Part shown: positions 1 to 6,120 of the stretch, one piece after another
Layout: every line of letters starts with the position of its first letter
Numbering within the stretch: the first letter of the stretch is position 1
NCBI GenBank assembly: GCA_964370795.1
Contig: CAYJME010000179.1
Location: 1 to 7,052 of the forward strand
Length of the DNA: 7,052 nt
Origin: JAHFOW01 sp964370795
GTDB lineage: Bacteria > Planctomycetota > Brocadiia > Brocadiales > Brocadiaceae
Reading direction: 5' to 3'
Notes under the pieces: model-generated
The model's input: the letters and a program-made list of their open reading frames with translations, nothing else
The model's database searches: none
Told to the model about the DNA's origin: nothing
Translations under genes and position numbers: made by a program

Positions 1-838
1 CAATCAATACCCCCACGCACCCGCTCTTCATCATGTATTCAAGGGTTTCGTCATCCTCGTAAATATTAAGTGAGGTAAAACCAAACCAATTCTGATAAAT
101 ACCCCTTTCTATCATTCCCTTGAAAAGCGCCCGGACACGCTCATTTGATTTTTTGCTGTGTCCATAAAAGTTTTCATCCGTTAATATTAAACCACGATAT
201 TGACCCTTAATAGATTCAAATTCATCCAGCACATCCTCAATAGGCCTTTCGCGATACTTCTTGCCCTGGAATTGCGGCACAGAACAGAACTCACAGCTAA
301 AGGGACACCCGGCCGTGGTTATAATACCGGAATAACGGTATTTGTACTTATCTTTCAAAAACGCCCGGTCAGACCTTAAATTATGATAGAGGTCCATGGG
401 CGTTAATTCACCATCGTATCTTTTTTTTAGATTGCCGCTTTCAAAGTCCGAGATAATCTTTTCCCAGAGTGTTACCGCCTCTCTGGTGACAACACAATCG
501 ACATATTTTGCTGCCTCTTCCGGATAACTGGTCGCGTGGATTCCACCCATGATTACAGGAATACCGCGCTTCCGGCATGCAGTGGCAATCTTATATGCAC
601 GATGCGCCTGGTAACTTACTGACGTAATACCGACCAGGTCTGCGCCGCCAAAGGTAATATCCCCTGTACTTTCATCAAAGGCAAGTTCCTGTGTTTCATC
701 AATGATATCAACCTCCCAGTGTTTCGGTGTAAGCACCTTAAGATAGCCAAGATTCACTGGCATCTGATTTAATACAGAAACATTTTCCTCTCCGACATTT
801 CCTATCGGATGCGGATTAATGAGTACAAGTTTTTTCAT
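1..838 (-). CDS. B12-binding domain radical SAM protein (3' end outside the window)
   Basis: Translated by eye from the ATG at 838 to the left edge: 279 residues with no stop, so the C-terminus is missing. Residues about 1-135 form a Rossmann-like cobalamin-binding domain (start MKKLVLINPHP, then a GGIHAT segment at 98-103 typical of B12-binding radical SAM enzymes). The classical DxHxxG base-off motif is absent, as is common in this class. Residues 178-185 hold the CxxxCxxC motif (C178, C182, C185) that binds the 4Fe-4S cluster and reductively cleaves SAM, followed by an LTDENF segment at 219-224. Relatives are usually about 430-500 aa, so roughly 60% is visible. The substrate cannot be read from sequence; known relatives methylate or rearrange hopanoids, lipids, peptides and antibiotics. 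The start is supported by an AGAGGA Shine-Dalgarno 6 nt upstream. It lies 48 bp downstream of acpS and probably shares its promoter. Family call is firm; the role is unknown. Confidence 0.9.
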   Translation of the reverse strand, partial: MKKLVLINPHPIGNVGEENVSVLNQMPVNLGYLKVLTPKHWEVDIIDETQELAFDESTGDITFGGADLVGITSVSYQAHRAYKIATACRKRGIPVIMGGIHATSYPEEAAKYVDCVVTREAVTLWEKIISDFESGNLKKRYDGELTPMDLYHNLRSDRAFLKDKYKYRYSGIITTAGCPFSCEFCSVPQFQGKKYRERPIEDVLDEFESIKGQYRGLILTDENFYGHSKKSNERVRALFKGMIERGIYQNWFGFTSLNIYEDDETLEYMMKSGCVGVLI

Positions 839-886
839 AAAATATCCTCTTTTAGCTACAGCTTATTCTTATAAATCCGTAAATTT

Positions 887-1267
887 TCATCTCATCCCTT
901 TTGGTATTAACAATATCTGGGCAATGGCATAATCCTGACAATGGGATAATGAAACAGAAATGTTATCAATATTTTTTTTATTTGCCAGTTCTTTTACTCC
1001 GCCGTAGAGATTCACATATGGTTTACCTGTCTCATCGTTCAAGAGCTCAATATCTGTCCATTTCATATTGCCCACCCAACCCGTTCCCAATGCCTTAAAC
1101 ATGGCCTCTTTCGTCGCAAAACGGGCAGCAAAATGCTGGTATTTATTTCTTTTTGGATTGCAGTATTCTATTTCTTTTTCCGTATAAATCCTGTTTAGAA
1201 AATTTTCATTTGCAGAAAATACGCGCTCTATACGTTTTATTTCTATAATATCGATTCCAATATACAT
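887..1267 (-). CDS. acpS: Holo-[acyl-carrier-protein] synthase
   Basis: AcpS transfers 4'-phosphopantetheine from CoA to a serine of apo-acyl carrier protein, making it active for fatty acid synthesis. At 126 aa it has the usual length. The N-terminal GIDIIEI segment (4-10) carries D6, equivalent to the metal-binding Asp of the family. The signature FAARFATKEAMFKALGTG (46-63) contains the second metal ligand E54, and the C-terminal SLSH (106-109) is also typical. The ATG at 1267 fits the family N-terminus exactly, but no clear Shine-Dalgarno precedes it. Instead a small hairpin abuts the start codon, so translation may be controlled. It is the first gene after a strong promoter (1319-1347) and is followed by a radical SAM gene. 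Such an enzyme may serve the general fatty-acid ACP or a dedicated ACP; sequence cannot separate these. Confidence 0.96.
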   Translation of the reverse strand: MYIGIDIIEIKRIERVFSANENFLNRIYTEKEIEYCNPKRNKYQHFAARFATKEAMFKALGTGWVGNMKWTDIELLNDETGKPYVNLYGGVKELANKKNIDNISVSLSHCQDYAIAQILLIPKGMR

Positions 1268-1308
1268 TACATTATTGTAACTATCTATTTATCAAGTATC
1301 TGTTACAA
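1267..1308 (-). promoter_or_regulatory. Overlapping inverted repeats in the acpS leader
   Basis: Read on the minus strand, TTGTAAC (1308-1302) and GTTACAA (1281-1275) are a perfect 7-bp inverted repeat with a 20-nt loop. The same GTTACAA arm also lies in a second perfect dyad, TTACA-ATAA-TGTAA (1280-1267), whose last base is the A of the acpS start codon. The two hairpins share an arm and cannot form together. This could be an RNA switch over the start codon or half-sites for a dimeric repressor just downstream of the transcription start. The stems are short and AT-rich, so chance is a real alternative. Confidence 0.35.
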
Positions 1309-1318
1309 GAAGACAGGC

Positions 1319-1347
1319 ATTTTACTGGTTTGTAAAATTAATGTCAA
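1319..1347 (-). promoter_or_regulatory. Sigma70-type promoter for acpS and the radical SAM gene
   Basis: On the minus strand there is a perfect -35 box TTGACA (1347-1342), a spacer of exactly 17 nt, and a -10 box TAAAAT (1324-1319) with five of six bases matching consensus. Transcription would start near 1312, giving a leader of about 45 nt before the acpS ATG. It lies in the 115-bp gap after parA, the longest gap in the window, where an independent promoter is expected. No intrinsic terminator was found before it, so read-through from parA is also possible. Confidence 0.75.
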
Positions 1348-1382
1348 TGAGAAATTCCAACCAAAACGGGCGACTTAACCCT

Positions 1383-2165
1383 TTATTTTTTTGTTTCTTT
1401 ATCTCTATTTTCTCTTTCTATCACTTCTTTTGCTAATTCTGTATAATCCTTTGCACCGGAACTGTCGGGCGCATATAAGCTAATGGGCTTCCCGGAAATA
1501 GGGCATTCTGCAAGGCGAATGTTCTCACGGATAACAGTATTAAAAACCTTTTCTTTAAAACGGTCCTTCATTTGATTCAGCACCTCGTTACTGAGGGTTG
1601 TACGTCCATCAAAACGGCAGGCAATAATACCCGTCACCTCAAGACTGTGGTTCAGCCTTTCTTTTACTACCTGTACCGTACTTGTCAGCGTCACAAGACC
1701 ATTTAATGCCAGTACCTTTGTCTCCACGGGAATGAAGACCTCCTTTGCGAAGGTTAGTGCATTGATAGTAATTAATCCCAAGGAGGGCGGACAATCTAAC
1801 AGAATGTAGTCGTATTCGTCTCTTACGGAAGATATGCGCTTGCGCAGGATGAGGTCTCGACCCTTTTCGTGCGCTAAAATCCTTTCAACACTGGCCAATG
1901 CCACATTCGAAGGAGCCAGGGTGAGATTTTCAACGCATGTCTTTGTTAAAACTTCCTCAAAATAGACCTCTTCCAGAAACACATTGTACATGGACCGCTC
2001 AAGGTTGTGAATATCCAGTCCCAACCATGAGCTGAGATTTCCCTGAGGGTCGAGGTCTACCAAAAGCACTTTTTTACCCATCTGGGCAAGGCACGCTCCA
2101 AGGTTTACCGTGGTCGTTGTTTTAGCTACTCCGCCTTTCTGATTTGTTATCGCAATACTTCGCAT
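1383..2165 (-). CDS. parA: ParA/Soj-family partition ATPase
   Basis: A 260-aa P-loop ATPase of the ParA/MinD superfamily. The deviant Walker A motif KGGVAKT is at 10-16 (signature K10, catalytic K15), the A' motif LVDLDPQGN at 35-43, and Walker B ILLDCPP at 121-127 with D124. The C-terminal segment RENIRLAE followed by GKPI and SSGAKDY (213-241) is typical of chromosomal Soj/ParA proteins. Such ATPases bind DNA non-specifically when ATP-bound and move cargo (ParB-parS complexes, or other complexes for orphan ParAs). There is no N-terminal HTH, unlike P1-type plasmid ParA. No parB lies on either side here, so it may be an orphan ParA or its partner may lie elsewhere. The ATG at 2165 follows the trkA stop by 3 nt without a strong Shine-Dalgarno, suggesting translational coupling. 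The segment VETKVLALNGL (147-157) differs somewhat from the usual VPxQxEYxALEGL. Confidence 0.93.
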   Translation of the reverse strand: MRSIAITNQKGGVAKTTTTVNLGACLAQMGKKVLLVDLDPQGNLSSWLGLDIHNLERSMYNVFLEEVYFEEVLTKTCVENLTLAPSNVALASVERILAHEKGRDLILRKRISSVRDEYDYILLDCPPSLGLITINALTFAKEVFIPVETKVLALNGLVTLTSTVQVVKERLNHSLEVTGIIACRFDGRTTLSNEVLNQMKDRFKEKVFNTVIRENIRLAECPISGKPISLYAPDSSGAKDYTELAKEVIERENRDKETKK

Positions 2166-2168
2166 GCA

Positions 2169-2861
2169 TCACTTCGATTTTTTTTCAAATGTCTCGATAT
2201 CCTTACTATTTCCGACAACAACAAGGATATCTCCTTCCTGAATCTTATAATTCGATGTAGGCAATACCTTCATCTCTTTTTCACGTGTCTCACCTGCACT
2301 TTCTCCTGACTCAAGAACCTTCCTTTTCACAATAAGCACGTTAATCCCGTATTTATTCTTTAAGTCCACTTCATTGATCGTACGACCAATATCATCGCTC
2401 GTTGCCTCAAACTCAGCAAGGGTATAATCGGCTCCCAATTCAATGTATTCCAGGACGCCGGGAGAAAGGATACTGTTTGCGACACGGATGCCCATGTCTT
2501 CTTCGGGAAATACAACTCGTGTAGCTCCAACCATCTTTAAAATCTGCGCGTGAAGCGAGGTACATGCCCTTGCAACGATCTCTGGAACATCCAAATTTCT
2601 GAGTAATGCCGTTGTCAGGACACTCGATTCAATATCTTCACCCATACTCACGACTGCAACATCAACGTCTTTAATACCCGCAGCTATGAGCGATTTTTCA
2701 TCCGTGCTGTCCATCTGCATAGCCTTCGTAACAAAGTCACTGACCTTCTCAACTAACTCCGGTTTACTGTCAATAGCAATCACAGGAGCTCCTTTTTTAG
2801 CAAGCGTCTCTGCCACTTTACGACCGAACCTCCCCAATCCAATTACAGCAAACTGTCTCAT
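2169..2861 (-). CDS. trkA: TrkA/KtrA-type potassium uptake regulatory protein
   Basis: A 230-aa cytoplasmic RCK protein. The N-terminal RCK_N (Rossmann) domain, residues 1 to about 125, has the nucleotide-binding loop GLGRFG (8-13), the acidic residue D31 at the end of beta-2 that contacts the adenosine ribose, the GEDIESS segment (74-80), and the conserved ARA...HA..LK..GA..VVFPE stretch (97-120). The C-terminal RCK_C (TrkA_C) domain, about 135-225, ends in a typical EGD-LVVVG segment. Such proteins form rings under a TrkH/KtrB potassium transporter and gate it in response to nucleotides; the single-RCK length is closer to KtrA (about 220 aa) than to the double-RCK E. coli TrkA. No transporter gene is in the window. 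A polar stretch (about 184-198) looks like a loop insertion in the C domain. The ATG lies 1 nt after the cobJ stop, so translation is probably coupled. Confidence 0.93.
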   Translation of the reverse strand: MRQFAVIGLGRFGRKVAETLAKKGAPVIAIDSKPELVEKVSDFVTKAMQMDSTDEKSLIAAGIKDVDVAVVSMGEDIESSVLTTALLRNLDVPEIVARACTSLHAQILKMVGATRVVFPEEDMGIRVANSILSPGVLEYIELGADYTLAEFEATSDDIGRTINEVDLKNKYGINVLIVKRKVLESGESAGETREKEMKVLPTSNYKIQEGDILVVVGNSKDIETFEKKSK

Positions 2862-2862
2862 G

Positions 2863-3579
2863 TCAAGAATAATAACCTCGCCGTGTTATCATATAATTAA
2901 GATATTTAAAACTCGTTGAATTGCCAATAATAATAATTGTTGTCATATCAATGAGATGCGAAGTCATTTTGCCAAGTGTTGTAATGACAACGGATTCGCC
3001 CTCTCTTGTTACATTTTTCACAATACCCACGGGGGTTTCCGGAGGTTTATAACCAAGAACAATATCGGCAGTTTTTTCAATCTGCCAGTCTCTCTGAGAA
3101 CTTTTTGGATTGTAGAGAACAATAACAAAATCAGCCTCGGCAGCACACCTTATGCGCCTTTCTATCGTACCCCAAGGCGTTAACAAGTCGCTGAGACTAA
3201 TCACCGCATAATCATGCATAAGCGGAGCGCCGAGTGCTGAAGCAGCAGCATTTGCTGATGGGATCCCCGAAATAATCTCAACCGGCACGTTAAGGTTGTC
3301 TTCACACAATGTCTCAAGCACCAGCCCGGCCATGCCGTAGACTCCCGGATCGCCACTGCTGATAAGGCATACCATCTTTCCTTTCAGTGCCTCCTGAATT
3401 GCCAACTTCACCCGATCTATTTCCTTCCGCATGGCTGAGGCAATAATCTTTTTATTTTCTATAATATTCTTTATGAGATCTGTATACAGTTTGTAGCCAA
3501 CAATAATTTCAGCATTCTTTAATGCATGTAAAGCCCTCTGACTCATCTCATTCTGTGCGCCAGGACCTATGCCTACCAC
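2863..3579 (-). CDS. cobJ: Cobalt-precorrin-3 / precorrin-3B C17-methyltransferase (CbiH/CobJ)
   Basis: This SAM-dependent methyltransferase methylates C17 and contracts the corrin ring. With CbiG next door, the anaerobic (early cobalt) route is likely, making it a CbiH. Family motifs are VGIGPG at the N-terminus, SSGDPGVYGMAGLV in the middle, then GIPSANAAASALGAPLMHD and SLSDLLTPW, with a C-terminal ITRRGY that matches CbiH. The frame stays open back to an ATG at 3681, but that would add 34 residues unlike any family member and overlap cbiG by 109 bp. The GTG at 3579, with AGGA 9 nt upstream, gives 238 aa, close to the about 240 aa of known CbiH, and a 7-bp overlap with cbiG. It trims the usual first strand (KLYV) slightly, so the true start is not certain. 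trkA begins 1 nt after the stop. Confidence 0.93.
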   Translation of the reverse strand: MVGIGPGAQNEMSQRALHALKNAEIIVGYKLYTDLIKNIIENKKIIASAMRKEIDRVKLAIQEALKGKMVCLISSGDPGVYGMAGLVLETLCEDNLNVPVEIISGIPSANAAASALGAPLMHDYAVISLSDLLTPWGTIERRIRCAAEADFVIVLYNPKSSQRDWQIEKTADIVLGYKPPETPVGIVKNVTREGESVVITTLGKMTSHLIDMTTIIIIGNSTSFKYLNYMITRRGYYS

Positions 3580-4406
3580 ATAAAGTTTTCCTGCGCTATG
3601 GCTACCGTTACACCCGGGTATTTTTGTTTCGTGAGAATTAATTGTGTCTTCCTCCCTGCAATCAGCGCTGCGGGTTCGCATACCGCACCCACACCTATTT
3701 TTTCCTGAACGAAATCCGATTTACTATATTCCTTTGCACACGTGGCTATCTCCGATGCTGAAACAACCCTCAATGGGATTCCAAGCTCTTGTGATGCCTG
3801 CAACAATCCGGGTTCACCAGATTTAATATCGATCGTAGAAAATAATCGAATACGTTCCAAAGAAAGATTTACCCTCTGAAGCGCATCCATCACAGATTTC
3901 CTTACCGCATCCGATTCGACTCCCTTTTTACAACCAATACCAACGATAATATCCTTCTGCGCATCTGTCCCGGTCGTAATTACTGCATCTGTATGTAAGA
4001 CGGCGGCGATTTTGTGAGATAACATATTTGCCCCGCCTTCGTGACCGGAAAGCATACTGATTACAAAGCGCCCCACATCGTCAATAACCACTACGGCCGG
4101 ATCTGAGTATTTATCCCGAATATGAGGTGCAATCATCCTCACAACAATCCCCATAGCCATGATAAATACATGGGCGGTATATTGTTTGAAGATTTGATTA
4201 ACTAAGTGCTGGAGTGGTTCAGAAAATGCCGTTATGTGGCGAGCAATATTACTTTCTATAAAATAGACATATTCTACACCTCTTGTCTTTTGTAAGGCAA
4301 GTATTTTTTCTGGTACATAGATGCGATGGATAGATTCAATACCAGCTCCTATCCTCTGCGCAATGTTCAATCCTGATTCAGTTAAAGCAATAATAGCGGT
4401 ATTCAA
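3573..4406 (-). CDS. cbiG: Cobalt-precorrin-5A hydrolase (CbiG), compact form
   Basis: CbiG opens the delta-lactone of cobalt-precorrin-5A and releases acetaldehyde during anaerobic B12 synthesis, right after the CbiH step. The N-terminal domain has the hallmark run MGIVVRMIAPHIRDKYSDPAV (85-105), then VVVIDDVGRFVISMLSGHEGGAN (105-127). The C-terminal domain begins IIVGIGCKKG (153-162) and contains SAVEIA-like SASEIA (216-221) and VGAVCEPAAL (239-248). At 277 aa it is shorter than the about 350 aa of the Salmonella protein: the N domain runs almost straight into the C domain and the middle domain is missing. The start is a TTG at 4406 whose TG is shared with the TGA stop of dnaJ (TTGA overlap). 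The sequence from this TTG (MNTAIIALTESG) matches a normal family N-terminus and no ATG lies nearby, so the TTG is well supported. Translation is likely coupled to dnaJ. Confidence 0.93.
   Translation of the reverse strand: MNTAIIALTESGLNIAQRIGAGIESIHRIYVPEKILALQKTRGVEYVYFIESNIARHITAFSEPLQHLVNQIFKQYTAHVFIMAMGIVVRMIAPHIRDKYSDPAVVVIDDVGRFVISMLSGHEGGANMLSHKIAAVLHTDAVITTGTDAQKDIIVGIGCKKGVESDAVRKSVMDALQRVNLSLERIRLFSTIDIKSGEPGLLQASQELGIPLRVVSASEIATCAKEYSKSDFVQEKIGVGAVCEPAALIAGRKTQLILTKQKYPGVTVAIAQENFMW
3589..3592 (-). promoter_or_regulatory. Shine-Dalgarno deciding the GTG start of cobJ
   Basis: On the minus strand AGGA lies inside the last codons of cbiG, 9 nt before the GTG at 3579. It is what favours this start over the in-frame ATG at 3681. 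There is no other ATG, GTG or TTG in the cobJ frame between the two. Confidence 0.5.
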
Positions 4407-5515
4407 TCTTTTTTTGATTCTATCTCTTCAAATTCTTCGAGTAATTCCCTTTGTCTCTTCGTCAAATCCTTAGGAACTCGCACAATCACCCGAACATACA
4501 TATCGCCATACCCGTGTCCTTTCAGTTTTGGCATACCGCTCCCCCGCAATCTAAACAGAGTATCCGTCTGTGTACCAGGAGGAATTTTCATAATGGCTTT
4601 TCCATCGAGTGTTAGAATCTCCACCTTTGACCCCAGCGCTGCCTGCGCTACCGTGACGGTTTTTTCTCTATATATATCGCTCCCCTGCCGGTGAAAAGAT
4701 GGATGCGGTTTCACTGAAACAATCACATAAATATCTTCTTTCAGTTTTTCTTCCGCCCTATCGGCCGTTATCCTCAACATTGTTCCATTATCCACACCCG
4801 GCGGTATTTTTACGTTAATCTTATCGAGTTTTTGTTTCTCACCAATGCCATGACAATTGGGACAGGGGTATTCAATAACTTTCCCGTGACCTTTACACAC
4901 AGGACAAGTGCCAATTTTGATAATCCTTCCAAATCCCTGTAATTGTTCCTGTTGCACACTTCCACTTCCCTTGCAATGCATACAAATTCTGGGAGTAGTG
5001 CCCTTCGCAGTCCCTTCCCCATTACACTCCTTGCATTTTTCCATCCGCGGAATAGCCACTTCCGTGCTTGTGCCTCGATATGCCTGTTCCAGAGAAATAT
5101 CGACTTGTACTTCCTTAACACGTTCTTCCGGCTGCTCAAAGCGCCATCTCCTCGAGCCAAAGAAGTCGCTAAAAATACTCCCTCGCCCGAAAAAGTCAGA
5201 AAAAATATCATGCCCGAAAATATCTTCCAGGTCGCTCACATGACTAAAATCATGCCACGTAAACCCTTCTTTACTAAAATCAGACGCAACGCCGGCATGA
5301 CCATATTGGTCGTATCGGACGCGTTTGTCATCATCGATCAGTACTTCATACGCCTCGGAAATTTCCTTAAATTTTTCTTCTGCTAATTTAGGATTATCCT
5401 TGTTCAGGTCAGGATGGAATTTTTTGGCCAAATTTCGGTAGGCCGTTTTGATCTCATCTTTTGACGCAGTTTTACCAACTCCTAATACTTCATAGTAATC
5501 GCGTTTTTCTGACAT
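4403..5515 (-). CDS. dnaJ: Chaperone protein DnaJ (type I Hsp40)
   Basis: DnaJ delivers unfolded proteins to DnaK and stimulates its ATPase. The 370-aa protein has the type I order. The J domain (about 5-72) has the HPD tripeptide at 34-36. A Phe-rich linker (about 73-125) follows. The zinc-binding domain has four CxxCxGxG repeats (C161/C164, C178/C181, C204/C207, C218/C221), all complete. A C-terminal substrate-binding region contains IPPGVDNG (237-244), VKPHPSFHRQGSD (268-280) and a second IPPGTQ (311-316). Two details are unusual: the linker is poor in glycine and contains a duplicated IFSDFFG, and the usual glycine-rich hairpin before the DLYV strand is replaced by a charged segment (DRAEEKLKED, 252-261). 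No dnaK, grpE or CIRCE heat-shock operator is nearby. The ATG lies 5 nt after the yqhA stop with no strong Shine-Dalgarno; the start matches the family N-terminus. Confidence 0.96.
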   Translation of the reverse strand: MSEKRDYYEVLGVGKTASKDEIKTAYRNLAKKFHPDLNKDNPKLAEEKFKEISEAYEVLIDDDKRVRYDQYGHAGVASDFSKEGFTWHDFSHVSDLEDIFGHDIFSDFFGRGSIFSDFFGSRRWRFEQPEERVKEVQVDISLEQAYRGTSTEVAIPRMEKCKECNGEGTAKGTTPRICMHCKGSGSVQQEQLQGFGRIIKIGTCPVCKGHGKVIEYPCPNCHGIGEKQKLDKINVKIPPGVDNGTMLRITADRAEEKLKEDIYVIVSVKPHPSFHRQGSDIYREKTVTVAQAALGSKVEILTLDGKAIMKIPPGTQTDTLFRLRGSGMPKLKGHGYGDMYVRVIVRVPKDLTKRQRELLEEFEEIESKKD

Positions 5516-5520
5516 AATAA

Positions 5521-6057
5521 TTACTTTGTCTCTTCTTCCTTCTTCTTGTATGATTCACCACCCACAATCAATTTTGAGAAGAATGTAACAGAAACAATAA
5601 CAAGAGCTATTGAACCGCCAAAATACAAGGTCTCGAGAGGTTTTTCCCACATGACAATGTGCTCTAAAAAAGTGATAACAATAACCATCACGGTAGCGGC
5701 AATTAATTTTTCTTTCAAGTCATTTAAATCATCCATTTTCAACCAGCGAGGATAGAGTATTTCATGTTCTTTATCTACAAACAACTCAAAGAGTCCAATC
5801 CCCATAACAAACATCACCACCGCTAACATAAATAAATCTATTGCAGAAATAAAATGTGCAGAGAGCCCTAATCTATGCTCCTCGTGGCTAAATAAAGAGT
5901 TTAATATTTTAGGAATACCATTCGCGAATTCCCATATCCCCACAAATATGAGAAAACCGGCTGCCAGAATGGTAAGAATGGAGGCGACGGCTACAAAATA
6001 TCGCCCTGCATGAACAAAACCCTTATTTATACTCGTTAAAACATCCTGATCACCCAT
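5521..6057 (-). CDS. yqhA: YqhA-family (UPF0114) integral membrane protein
   Basis: A 178-aa inner-membrane protein of unknown function. Four hydrophobic helices are visible at about 19-43, 67-94, 118-137 and 143-165, with a lysine/glutamate-rich cytoplasmic tail (KKKEEETK). The family signature is the second helix, IDLFMLAVVMFVMGIGLFELFV (73-94), followed by LKMDDLNDLKEKL (106-118), the usual W/LDDLKEKL region of UPF0114. No enzyme motif is present and the family's role is not established; its shape suggests a small transporter or channel-like protein, which is only inference. The ATG is preceded by GGGAG (6066-6062) with a short 4-nt spacer. dnaJ follows 5 bp later, and a two-component pair lies upstream, which could make this operon a signalling target. 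Confidence 0.85.
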   Translation of the reverse strand: MGDQDVLTSINKGFVHAGRYFVAVASILTILAAGFLIFVGIWEFANGIPKILNSLFSHEEHRLGLSAHFISAIDLFMLAVVMFVMGIGLFELFVDKEHEILYPRWLKMDDLNDLKEKLIAATVMVIVITFLEHIVMWEKPLETLYFGGSIALVIVSVTFFSKLIVGGESYKKKEEETK

Positions 6058-6073
6058 ACTGCTCCCGTCCTTA

Positions 6074-6097
6074 TTTATACCTGGTATTGCTCTACCA
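6074..6097 (-). promoter_or_regulatory. Inverted repeat and -10-like box upstream of yqhA
   Basis: In the 63-bp gap between the receiver gene and yqhA, the minus strand holds TGGTA-GAGCAA-TACCA (6097-6082), a perfect 5-bp dyad, followed at once by TATAAA (6079-6074). No good -35 box is found at 16-18 nt, so a promoter here is only possible; an activator- or repressor-bound site is one reading. There is no U-run after the dyad, which argues against a terminator. Evidence is weak. Confidence 0.25.
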
Positions 6098-6120
6098 ATT
6101 TTTTCGATTTAAATATTTAT

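Noticed and set aside
901..1098. Plus-strand open frame opposite acpS
   Set aside because: It is antisense to a confident AcpS and shows no recognisable protein features.
1366..1382. Possible terminator after parA (GGG...CCC near 1368-1382 with T-rich DNA nearby)
   Set aside because: The stem is only about 3 bp, and the T-rich stretch is part of the parA coding end. Not a credible intrinsic terminator.
2277..2292. parS-like site (12 of 16 bases of the bacterial parS consensus, with an intact central CACGTG) inside trkA, about 110 bp before parA
   Set aside because: The right half of the palindrome is lost (three mismatches in a row), and it lies in coding sequence where the bases are fixed by the protein. 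Chance is the simpler explanation.
4403..4480. Cobalamin riboswitch for cbiG/cobJ
   Set aside because: cbiG overlaps dnaJ by 4 bp, so there is no leader to hold a riboswitch. No B12-box-like conserved element was seen in the gaps of the window.
4810..5386. Long open frames on both strands inside dnaJ (such as 4943-5386 plus and 4810-5211 minus)
   Set aside because: They lie fully inside a gene with all expected DnaJ motifs, show no family resemblance, and have compositions typical of shadow frames.
5516..6120. Heat-shock (CIRCE) operator upstream of dnaJ or yqhA
   Set aside because: No TTAGCACTC-N9-GAGTGCTAA-like dyad was found in the gaps.
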